From Dyella subtropica (GTDB lineage Bacteria > Pseudomonadota > Gammaproteobacteria > Xanthomonadales > Rhodanobacteraceae): a stretch of DNA of 64,000 nucleotides. The DNA lies in the NCBI RefSeq assembly GCF_026283965.1, contig NZ_JAPDPD010000019.1, forward strand, positions 1 to 64,000, given 5' to 3'. The translations under genes and the position numbers were made by a program. Shown here one piece after another: positions 36,160 to 43,201 of the stretch. Within the stretch, counting starts at the first letter, position 1. Each line of letters opens with the position of its first letter. The notes under the pieces were generated by a model. That model saw only the letters and a program-made list of their open reading frames with translations, was not told where the DNA came from and did no database searches.

Positions 36160-38589
36160 ATGGTGACACGCAGGCGTTTCCTGCAAGGCGCAGTGGCCGC
36201 GGCCCTGCTGGGCAACCGGCTTGGTCCTTTCACCGGCATCTCGACCGCGCAGGCCGCGGGCGCATCGCCCACAGGTGGCGTGGCGGATGCGGCGACGGGT
36301 GTATCGCGCTACGTCGACGTGTTCGTCGGCACTGGTGGGCACGGCCACACCTATCCCGGCGCGACGATGCCGTTCGGCATGGTCCAGCTCAGCCCGGACA
36401 CCTATAACGCGCAGTGGGATGCTTGCTCCGGCTACCACGAAGGCGACGGCTCGATCATGGGCTTCTCGCACACCCATCTGAGCGGCACCGGCGCCAGCGA
36501 CATGCTCGACGTGCTGGTGATGCCGTGTACCGGTCCGGTGCGCTTGCAGCCGGGCGATCGCGAGTACAAGGGCACCAACTATCGCTCGCGCTACGACGGC
36601 GTGCCGCCATCCAACGAGCCGGTGCCGTCGCAGGCGTCAACCGAGCGCGGCTACCGCTCGCGCTACGATCGCGCTGACGAGCAGGCGCAGCCTGGCTATT
36701 ACCGCGTGCGGCTGAAGGACTATGACGTCCTCGCCGAACTCACCGCCACCCTGCGCGCGGGCCTGCATCGCTACACCTTCCATGGCCAGGGCGACGGCCA
36801 TCTGCTGGTCGACCTGGCGCATGGCTACCGCGACGATCCCGCCACGCCGACCAAGGTCACCGACGCGGAACTCAAGCTGGTCGGTAACGACACCCTGGTC
36901 GGCAGCCGGCGCGTGCATCAGTGGGCCAACGGCCGCCACATCTACTTCGCGATGAAACTGTCGCGCCCGTTCGACAGCGCCACGCTCTACAGCGATGACG
37001 CGCCAGTGGCCGGCTCGGCCAAAGAAGCCAAGGGCACCCACCTCAAGGCCGCACTGCACTACACCCACGCCAACAAGGCGCCCCTGCTGGTGAAGGTGGG
37101 CATCTCGGCGGTGGATATCGATGGCGCCTTGCGCAACCTTGATGCCGAGATCGCGGGATGGGATTTCGACGGTGTGCGCAAGACGGCGGCGGAGAGCTGG
37201 GAGCGCGAGCTGGGTCGCATCCGTATCGATACGCCATCGCAAGACGTCAGGAAGATGTTCTATTCCGGGCTTTACCACACCATGCTGGCGCCAACGCTGT
37301 TCAGCGACGTCGACGGCCGTTATCGCGGCATGGATCTGGCCGTCCATCAGCTTCCCGAAGGCGCGCACAACTACAGCACCTATTCGCTATGGGACACCTA
37401 CCGCGCGCTGCATCCGCTGTTCACCCTATATCAGCCCGAGCGCGTGCCCGACCTGGTGAACGGCCTGATCCGCATGGCGGCAGAGAGCCCGGATGGTCCG
37501 CCGGTGTGGCCGCTGCAGGGCGTGGAAACCGGCTGCATGATCGGCTACCACTCGGCCGTCGTTGTTGCCGAAGCCGTCGCCAAGGGCTTCACCGGCGTTG
37601 ACCATGCACGCGCGTGGCCGCTGTTCCGCAACCGTGCAATGGACGACGACTATCGAGGTCTGCCGCTCTATCGCAAGCTGGGCTACATCCCGAGCGACAA
37701 GGAAGGGGAGGCGGTCAGCAAGACGCTGGAATACGCCTATGACGACTGGGCCGTCTCGCATCTGGCGGATGCTGCTGGCGCTGCCGACGATGCCAAGAAA
37801 CTGCGCGAGCGCTCGCGAAATTACCGCAATGTGTTCGACAAAACGCTCGCCTTCACGCGTCCACGCGGCAGCGACGGCAAGTGGTTGGAGCCGTTTGATC
37901 CGCGCGGCATGGGGCACTCCAAGCAATGGCGCGATTTCACCGAGTCGAACGCGTGGCAGGCGACCTTCCTCAACCAGCACGACCTGTATCACTACATGGA
38001 TCTGTTCGGCGGCGAGCAGGCGTTCGAGCGCAAGCTCGACGAGCTGTTCAACACCAGCTCCGAACTGCCTGCAGATGCACCGCCGGATATCGCGGGTATG
38101 GTCGGCCAATACGCGCATGGCAACGAGCCGAGCCATCACGTGGCTTATCTCTATGCCTACTCCGGGTCGCACTACAAGACCCAAGCGCGGGTGCGCATGC
38201 TGCTGGAGACCATGTACCAGGCGCAGCCCGACGGCCTTGCCGGTAATGAGGACTGCGGCCAGATCAGCGCCTGGTATGTGATCAGCGCGCTCGGTTTGTA
38301 TGCCGTCGATCCGGTCAGTACCAACTATGTGTTCGGCAGTCCGCTGGTCGATCGCGCTGAGGTCCAGATGGGCGAGCACCGTTTGATCGTGGAGGCGATC
38401 GGCAATGGTCCGGATAGTCCGTATATCCAGTCGGTGCTTTGGAACGGCAAGCCTTGGAGCAGGAGCTGGATCAGCCATAAGGAGCTTGCGGCGGGTGGCA
38501 CGTTGACGTTCCACATGGGCAAGGAGCCGAACAAGCAGTTTGGTTCGGCGCCGGGGGATCGGCCGCCAGCTTTTGGTGTGTCTGCCTGA
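36160..38589 (+). CDS. GH92 alpha-1,2-mannosidase-family enzyme, Tat-type signal
   Basis: An 809-residue protein matching GH92: VDVFVGTGGHGHTYPGATMP at about 48-67, MGFSHTHLSGTGASDMLDV, YSLWDTYRALHPLFTL, then ADDAPDIAGMVGQYAHGNEP-like and GLAGNEDCGQISAWYV motifs. GH92 enzymes are calcium-dependent exo-alpha-mannosidases acting on high-mannose N-glycans. The start MVTRRRFLQGAVAAALLG is a Tat signal. It ends the locus and is followed by a repeat-filled gap. The exact linkage (alpha-1,2 or others) is not deducible. Confidence 0.93.
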   Translation: MVTRRRFLQGAVAAALLGNRLGPFTGISTAQAAGASPTGGVADAATGVSRYVDVFVGTGGHGHTYPGATMPFGMVQLSPDTYNAQWDACSGYHEGDGSIMGFSHTHLSGTGASDMLDVLVMPCTGPVRLQPGDREYKGTNYRSRYDGVPPSNEPVPSQASTERGYRSRYDRADEQAQPGYYRVRLKDYDVLAELTATLRAGLHRYTFHGQGDGHLLVDLAHGYRDDPATPTKVTDAELKLVGNDTLVGSRRVHQWANGRHIYFAMKLSRPFDSATLYSDDAPVAGSAKEAKGTHLKAALHYTHANKAPLLVKVGISAVDIDGALRNLDAEIAGWDFDGVRKTAAESWERELGRIRIDTPSQDVRKMFYSGLYHTMLAPTLFSDVDGRYRGMDLAVHQLPEGAHNYSTYSLWDTYRALHPLFTLYQPERVPDLVNGLIRMAAESPDGPPVWPLQGVETGCMIGYHSAVVVAEAVAKGFTGVDHARAWPLFRNRAMDDDYRGLPLYRKLGYIPSDKEGEAVSKTLEYAYDDWAVSHLADAAGAADDAKKLRERSRNYRNVFDKTLAFTRPRGSDGKWLEPFDPRGMGHSKQWRDFTESNAWQATFLNQHDLYHYMDLFGGEQAFERKLDELFNTSSELPADAPPDIAGMVGQYAHGNEPSHHVAYLYAYSGSHYKTQARVRMLLETMYQAQPDGLAGNEDCGQISAWYVISALGLYAVDPVSTNYVFGSPLVDRAEVQMGEHRLIVEAIGNGPDSPYIQSVLWNGKPWSRSWISHKELAAGGTLTFHMGKEPNKQFGSAPGDRPPAFGVSA

Positions 38590-38604
38590 GCGCAGGCCTT
38601 TACT

Positions 38605-38626
38605 CCCTCCCCCCTTGGGGAGAGGG
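38605..38626. terminator. Terminator-like hairpin after the GH92 gene
   Basis: A GC-rich stem CCCTCCCC/GGGGAGAGGG around CCTT lies 16 bases after the stop. No T-tract follows. The sequence also resembles a very common dispersed repeat (GGGTTGGGGTGAGGG), so its function as a terminator is a guess. Confidence 0.35.
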
Positions 38627-38740
38627 TTGGGGTGAGGGGCGGGTGCTCGGGATAACCTCTCACTGTCGTCGCCCCGGCGTAGGCCGGCCCCGGAGGGGTG
38701 AGCGAAGCGAATCACCCAGTGCGATGTCGCTCGGTTGTCG

Positions 38741-39033
38741 CGTTATCGCGTTCTGGTCGCCTTCGGCGTGTTCCGTCCTCCTGCCGGAGGCCGGGTCACT
38801 TTTCTCTGTTTGGCCAGAGAAAAGTAACCAAAAGAGAGGCCACCCCGGTTCCGCGCTCTGCGGGCTTCGCCCTCCGAGTCCGTGAGGTCTGGCCGGGCTT
38901 TTCGACACGACGTCCCTGTCGTGTCGAAAAGGCATCGACGTCCTGTCGATGCCCCCTTCGGGGCCTGATCGTCCAGCCCTCACCGCTGCACAGGGGGACC
39001 CGTCACGGGCTCGCTGACGCATCGCTTTTGCTT
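38741..39033. repeat. R1 multi-hairpin repeat, copy 1
   Basis: About 290 bp with a series of hairpins: 38798-38825 (ACTTTTCTCTG with CAGAGAAAAGT), 38899-38930 (TTTTCGACACGAC with its inverse around GTCCCT), 38931-38953 (GGCATCGAC with GTCGATGCC), and CCCC-CTTC-GGGG. It matches a second copy at 47885-48193 in order and spacing, and both run directly into an R2 repeat. ORFs across it are not conserved in frame between copies, so it is probably non-coding. Confidence 0.8.
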
Positions 39034-39240
39034 CTGCTCCCTCCCTTGCTTGCGACGCAGAGCTAGTCCCGTGGGACAGGGGAGGGCTGGGGAGGGGGGA
39101 GTGCTTGAGAAAGCGTTTCGGGAGAGGTTTTCGCAAGGGTTCACCCCCTCCCGGCCTCCCCCTGCCCCACGGGACTAGCTCTGCGTCGCAAGCAAGGGGA
39201 GGAGAACAGTGCGCACAGCTGAGATACGACGCCAATCAGG
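39034..39240. repeat. R2 repeat, copy e
   Basis: Left arm CTTGCTTGCGACGCAGAGC...GTGGGACAGGGG, central CTTGAGAAAGCGTTTCGGG, and right arm with CCCCACGGGACTAGCTCTGC. The arm-insert variant GCAGAGC is matched by GCTCTGC on the other side. The right end is CTGAGATACGACGCCAATCAG, close to the TIR of copies b and c. It is attached to R1 copy 1. Confidence 0.85.
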
Positions 39241-39248
39241 ACTAGCTT

Positions 39249-39710
39249 TCAGCGAGACGTAGGCAAACGCGCCGGCAAGAATTTTTCCAGTACACGCGAC
39301 AACACCACGCAACCCACGAGCATAAGCAGCCACGGATTACTGAGCATATGTGGGGGTAGCACGGCTTCGCTGGCACGAAGCCATTCGTGGCCGTGCGCAA
39401 TGATGAGGGCGACCAGTGCGATCATCAGGATGCCGAGCAAGACGTAGCTCAGGGCCTTTTCGATGCGCATATCGGCGGCTTTATGACGACGAGCCTGTGC
39501 GTGGGCCAGGGCGGCGACGTCGTGAGCGAAATCCAATGGCAGCTGCTGGTCCAGCGGTTGGCGCAGTGCGTGTGCCACGAGGCGGTAGCGCAGCAGGTGG
39601 GCGTCGCCGTTCGTATCCAGGCCGAGTCGTTCGGCACGCCATGCGCGTTCCTGGGCTTGCCATTCGCGTTCGATCGCGTCGTTGTCGGGCTGGTGCGGAT
39701 CGTGGTTCAT
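39249..39710 (-). CDS. Membrane protein co-transcribed with an ECF sigma factor
   Basis: A 153-residue protein: a polar N-terminal half with many Gln/Arg/His (EREWQAQERAWRAERLGLD), then two membrane segments (YVLLGILMIALVALIIAHG and WLLMLVGCVVLSRVLEKFL). Its start overlaps the sigma-factor stop by ATGA. A membrane protein in this position often acts as anti-sigma factor, but there is no recognisable zinc-binding HxxxCxxC motif here, so this role is only inferred from position. Confidence 0.75.
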   Translation of the reverse strand: MNHDPHQPDNDAIEREWQAQERAWRAERLGLDTNGDAHLLRYRLVAHALRQPLDQQLPLDFAHDVAALAHAQARRHKAADMRIEKALSYVLLGILMIALVALIIAHGHEWLRASEAVLPPHMLSNPWLLMLVGCVVLSRVLEKFLPARLPTSR

Positions 39711-40273
39711 GTGGGTGCTCCTATCCGGGATTCCAGCAGTTCGCGCAGACGCAGGCGAGTGCGAAACAGGTGGCTCTTGATCGTGCCGGCGGCGAGTCCG
39801 GTGATTTCGGTGATCTCGGGGATGGATAGTTCATCGAGATGGTAGAGCGTCAGCACGGCGCATTGCAGGGGCGGCAGTGTTTCGATGGCGGCGTGGAGAT
39901 GCGATGCCATCTCGGTATCGGCATAAGCGGCTTCGAGATCGAAGCCGTCGCCGATGTTTTCCAGCAGGGAAGGCTCGTCGTTATCTTCCGCGGCTTCGGC
40001 CACGGTGATGCGCTTGCGCTCCAGATGGCGCAAAGCGATGGAATAGGCCACGCGCCCGACCCACGATTTCAATGCGCTTTCATAGCGGTATTGATGCAGG
40101 TTCTGGTGCACGCGCAGGAAGGTGTCCTGGCATAGTTCGCGCGCATCCTCGGGGTGGCGGACCATGCGGTAGATGATGTGCCAGCACAGCGCCTGATGCT
40201 CGCGCACCAGCCGCTCGAACGCGCCAGGCGCGTTCGCCAGCACAGCGTCGACCAGGACACGGTCCGAGGTCAT
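39707..40273 (-). CDS. ECF-type RNA polymerase sigma factor
   Basis: A 188-residue sigma-70 group 4 protein. Region 2 is FERLVREHQALCWHIIYRMVR through DARELCQDTFLRVHQNLHQY (about residues 15-60). Region 4 is IETLPPLQCAVLTLYHLDEL followed by the helix-turn-helix IPEITEITGLAAGTIKSHLF. The start at 40273 (MTSDRVLVDAVL) places it about 20 bases after the predicted transcription start of an ECF-type promoter, see 40299-40326; the frame is open to 40369 but that would run through the promoter. It probably autoregulates and drives the divergent gene at 40436. Confidence 0.9.
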   Translation of the reverse strand: MTSDRVLVDAVLANAPGAFERLVREHQALCWHIIYRMVRHPEDARELCQDTFLRVHQNLHQYRYESALKSWVGRVAYSIALRHLERKRITVAEAAEDNDEPSLLENIGDGFDLEAAYADTEMASHLHAAIETLPPLQCAVLTLYHLDELSIPEITEITGLAAGTIKSHLFRTRLRLRELLESRIGAPT

Positions 40274-40298
40274 GAGCGAATGGATTCCATGACGGGAT

Positions 40299-40326
40299 GG
40301 ATACGTGTGCAAGGTAAACGGTTGCA
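40299..40326 (-). promoter_or_regulatory. Predicted ECF promoter for the sigma-factor gene
   Basis: On the minus strand TGCAACC (40326-40320) is followed after 14 bases by CGTATCC (40305-40299). The same pair with the same spacing faces the other way at 40365-40391. It lies 26 bases upstream of the sigma start codon, consistent with autoregulation. Confidence 0.65.
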
Positions 40327-40364
40327 CGGCGGAAGAACATATCGGATGGGGCTTCTGCCTCGGC

Positions 40365-40391
40365 TGCAACCGTTACCCGCTAGCCCGTATC
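40365..40391 (+). promoter_or_regulatory. Predicted ECF promoter for the divergent membrane-protein gene
   Basis: TGCAACC (40365-40371), 14-base spacer, CGTATC (40386-40391), about 44 bases upstream of the start at 40436. The first ten bases, TGCAACCGTT, are identical to those of the opposing promoter. Confidence 0.65.
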
Positions 40392-40435
40392 TATTCCTCC
40401 AACAGGATCATGACCGATCCATCGAGGAGAGTGAG

Positions 40436-40771
40436 ATGGACAAGCAGGTACTAGGCATACTGTTGCCGTTCGCAGCATTTATCTGCGTCACCTATGCGAT
40501 CAAGTTGCTGGTCGATGCCCGGGTGCGCATCAAGATGCTCAGCACGGGCGGTTCTGCGGAACTGATCCAGTCGATCCTGCTGGGCGAGGAGCAGCGGCAC
40601 CGCCAAGCTTCGCTGCGCTGGGGCATCGTGTTGGTGTTTGCCGCGTTTGGCTTCGGGGTGACTCAGCTCGCCGGATGGACCGATATCAACGCCGGCATGA
40701 TTGCCGTCATGACTGGCGCCATCGGTCTAGGCAATCTTGTGTTCTTCACGATCGCGCGACGCATCGGCTGA
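40436..40771 (+). CDS. Small membrane protein (DUF6249-like), likely in the ECF regulon
   Basis: A 111-residue protein with an N-terminal membrane segment (LGILLPFAAFICVTYAIKLL), a cytosolic polar stretch (RVRIKMLSTGGSAELIQSIL), and two further membrane segments. Small membrane proteins of this build occur beside ECF sigma genes in xanthomonads. The start at 40436 has a strong GAGGAGA ribosome-binding site. It is divergent from the sigma factor and preceded by the matching promoter. Function unknown; the DUF link is a recollection by style, not verified. Confidence 0.7.
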   Translation: MDKQVLGILLPFAAFICVTYAIKLLVDARVRIKMLSTGGSAELIQSILLGEEQRHRQASLRWGIVLVFAAFGFGVTQLAGWTDINAGMIAVMTGAIGLGNLVFFTIARRIG

Positions 40772-40945
40772 GTTGCCCGCGGGCCTGCGTTGGGTCAAGG
40801 TCTGCTCTTGATCTAAGTCTGTTGTGTCTGCGGCGGCGCGGCCCGTCGGCGCGTTCGCGCCTTCAATTCAACCCAAACCGAGGCGCCGACATCGAACGAT
40901 GACGGCGAGTGCCTTCCTGCGCCCCATTCAAGCGAGGAAACCGAT

Positions 40946-41293
40946 ATGCGCTTATTACCTTTTGCCGTTCTGTTCGCAAGTTTGCCGGCGGTTGCACCGG
41001 CCGAGTCCGTCCATGCGGTCGAGGTCCTAAACGGTATGCGCAGCGGCGTCGCTTCGTTCGCTGTCGCGCCGGCCGGCAGCGGACGGTGGGTGACGCTGGA
41101 TATGCGCCGCGATCCGCCGGAATACGGTGTGGCCTTCACCATCGAGATCACCGCCATGAAGGCAGGGCCGGCCGGTAGTGATTGCCTTCACGATTTCCGC
41201 ACGGTGCTGATGGACGGTCGCGTGGTGGTGGTGCGCGACTTTGATGTGTGCAGCCGGCACCAGTATCGGCTTGGGGTGGGCTACAGGCTCTAA
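40946..41293 (+). CDS. Small secreted hypothetical protein
   Basis: A 115-residue protein with a signal peptide (MRLLPFAVLFASLPAVAPAES). The mature region has two cysteines (SDCLHDF, FDVCSRH) and beta-rich character. ATG 40946 is preceded by GCGAGGAAA. Its TAA stop overlaps by two bases the stop of the convergent TetR gene. No family recognised. Confidence 0.65.
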   Translation: MRLLPFAVLFASLPAVAPAESVHAVEVLNGMRSGVASFAVAPAGSGRWVTLDMRRDPPEYGVAFTIEITAMKAGPAGSDCLHDFRTVLMDGRVVVVRDFDVCSRHQYRLGVGYRL

Positions 41294-41898
41294 GGAAAGA
41301 ACGTCGCGCTGAATATGGCGCTCAGCACCGCCTGCGCCTTCTCGTCGGTCAATTCGTTGGGCATGCTGGCATTGAAGAAGCGCATGCCGTCGATCAGCGC
41401 CATGGTGCCGAAAGCCAGGTCGGCGGGTGGGGCAGGCGGGGTTGTCTTCATCACGCTGCAGAACTGCGTGATGAAATAGGCGATCACGTCGCGCTTTTCC
41501 AGGCACAGGGCGTTCAATCGCGCGCGGAACTTGGCGTCGCGCAGCGCATGCAGCCTGGCTTCGGCCCACAGCACGAAGTTGCTGCTGTCGCGGTAGGCCT
41601 GGATATAGAACAGCGCCAGATGCTTCTGGATGTCCTCCACCGGCAATCCTGCATCCAGGATCTGCTGCAGCTTCAGGTGGATGTCGTCGTGATCGCGCTT
41701 CAGCAGCGCGATGAACAGATCGGTCTTGCTATCGAAGTTCGAATAGAACGCGCCGCGGGTATAGCCGGCGTGGGCCGCAATGTCTTCCACGCTGGCGGCG
41801 GCCACCCCTTTCTTCGCAATGATGACGGCCGCCGCGTCGAGTAGGCGCTGGCGGGTCAGGTCACGGCTTTCTTCACGGGTGAGTCGCTTACGGGGCAT
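41290..41898 (-). CDS. TetR/AcrR-family repressor
   Basis: A 202-residue regulator with the N-terminal TetR DNA-binding domain: RQRLLDAAAVIIAKKGVAAA then SVEDIAAHAGYTRGAFYSNF (about residues 15-55). The C-terminal ligand domain is variable. The start chosen is MPRKRLTREE at 41898. It is divergent from an RND efflux operon at 42065 and most likely represses it, being released by a pump substrate. A candidate operator lies at 41947-41964. Confidence 0.9.
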   Translation of the reverse strand: MPRKRLTREESRDLTRQRLLDAAAVIIAKKGVAAASVEDIAAHAGYTRGAFYSNFDSKTDLFIALLKRDHDDIHLKLQQILDAGLPVEDIQKHLALFYIQAYRDSSNFVLWAEARLHALRDAKFRARLNALCLEKRDVIAYFITQFCSVMKTTPPAPPADLAFGTMALIDGMRFFNASMPNELTDEKAQAVLSAIFSATFFP

Positions 41899-41946
41899 GT
41901 ACTTATCGTAGCACGGCAAGTCAAACCTTCATTTGGATACAGTGTT

Positions 41947-41964
41947 GTATTTGTATACAAGTAT
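41947..41964. promoter_or_regulatory. Candidate TetR operator in the divergent region
   Basis: A perfect palindrome TTGTATACAA (41951-41960) is extended to an imperfect 18-base dyad (14 of 18 positions symmetric). It is AT-rich in a GC-rich context and lies 49 bases from the tetR start and about 100 from the efflux operon. Confidence 0.5.
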
Positions 41965-42064
41965 GGATTAATGTCCGCAGCTGAATCCCACCCGGCGGCA
42001 GCCGGTTTCCCTGACTGACTGCCGATCGCGCTTCCCGTTGCCGTACCCCCTCCAGGAGTGGCTC

Positions 42065-43201
42065 GTGACTTACCGTGATCCCCCCGCATCGAGCGGCCGC
42101 TTTCCCCGGCATCTTTGGTTGTTCGTTTCCGTGGCTGCGCTGGCCACGTTGGCTGGGTGCAGCAGCAAGGCCCCGCAGGCCGAGACCGCGCGCCCGGTGA
42201 TCGCGCTGCCGGTCAAGGCATCCGATGGCGCGGTGGTGGCGCAGTTTCCCGGCGAGGTGCATGCGCGCTATGAGATGCCGTTGTCGTTCCGCGTGGCCGG
42301 GCAACTGACGGCGCGCTATGCGCGGCTGGGTGATGCCGTGAAGAAAGGGCAGGCGCTGGCGAAACTGGATGACGCCGATGCGGCCAAGACGCAAGCGTCG
42401 GCCCAGGCGGCGCTGGAGGCGGCGGAGCACCGTTTGGTCTCTGCCACGCAGCAGCGCGATCGCGACGACGCGCAGGCCAAGCAGAATCTCATCAGCCAGC
42501 TTCAGCTCGAACAGACGCACGACGCCTTCGCCGCGGCGCTCGCCGCGCGCGATCAGGCCAAGCAGCAACTCGCGCTGGCGCAGAATCAGTCGCGTTACAC
42601 CACGCTGGTGGCTGACCGCGATGGCAGCATCACCAGCGAACAGGCTGAGGTGGGGCAGGTCGTGGCGGCTGGCCAGCCGGTGTTCGGCTTCGCTTGGTCG
42701 GGCGATCGCGACGTCTTCTTCGACGTGCCGGAAGATCGCCTCGCCAGTATCTCGGTGGGGCAGGTGGGTGGGGTAAGCGTGTCGGCCTTGCCCGGAAAGA
42801 GTCTTGCCGGCCATGTGCGCGATATCGCTCCGGCCGCGGACCCGCAGGCGCGCACCTATCGCGTCAAGCTCGCACTCGACGAGCCGAGCGAGCAGCTGCG
42901 TCTGGGCATGACGGCCGAGGTCTCGCTATCGGCCAAGTCGAGCGCGGGCGACGGCGTGCGTATTCCTGCCACAGCGCTATTCCATCAAGGCGACCGGCCC
43001 GCCGTTTGGGTCGTGCGGCCTGCGGATTCCACGCTGGAACTGCGCCCAGTGACCATCCTGCGTTACGGCGAGCGTGATGTGCTGGTCAACACCGGCCTGC
43101 ACGCTGGCGAGCGCGTGGTGATGCAGGGCGTGCATGCCGTGTCCGCTGGCGAAAAGGTTGCGCCGATCGCACCGCCGCATCCCGAGGATGCGCCGCTATG
43201 A
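42065..43201 (+). CDS. RND efflux periplasmic adaptor (membrane fusion lipoprotein)
   Basis: A 378-residue membrane fusion protein of the HlyD/AcrA type. A lipobox is present (LATLAGCSSK), so it is anchored to the inner membrane by lipid. The lipoyl-like halves are seen in FRVAGQLTARYARLGDAVKKGQALAKLD and YTTLVADRDGSITSEQAEVGQVVAAGQP, flanking a coiled-coil hairpin rich in Ala/Gln (about 95-165). The start is GTG at 42065, six bases after AGGAG; an upstream TTG at 42038 is less likely. Its stop overlaps the pump gene by ATGA. Confidence 0.92.
   Translation: MTYRDPPASSGRFPRHLWLFVSVAALATLAGCSSKAPQAETARPVIALPVKASDGAVVAQFPGEVHARYEMPLSFRVAGQLTARYARLGDAVKKGQALAKLDDADAAKTQASAQAALEAAEHRLVSATQQRDRDDAQAKQNLISQLQLEQTHDAFAAALAARDQAKQQLALAQNQSRYTTLVADRDGSITSEQAEVGQVVAAGQPVFGFAWSGDRDVFFDVPEDRLASISVGQVGGVSVSALPGKSLAGHVRDIAPAADPQARTYRVKLALDEPSEQLRLGMTAEVSLSAKSSAGDGVRIPATALFHQGDRPAVWVVRPADSTLELRPVTILRYGERDVLVNTGLHAGERVVMQGVHAVSAGEKVAPIAPPHPEDAPL

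Noticed and set aside
38660-39235. ORFs across the R1/R2 repeats (also 38698-39066 and 47942-48328)
   Set aside because: Peptides such as PFRHDRDVV recur, but the frame is not maintained between the two copies; the conserved feature is the hairpins.
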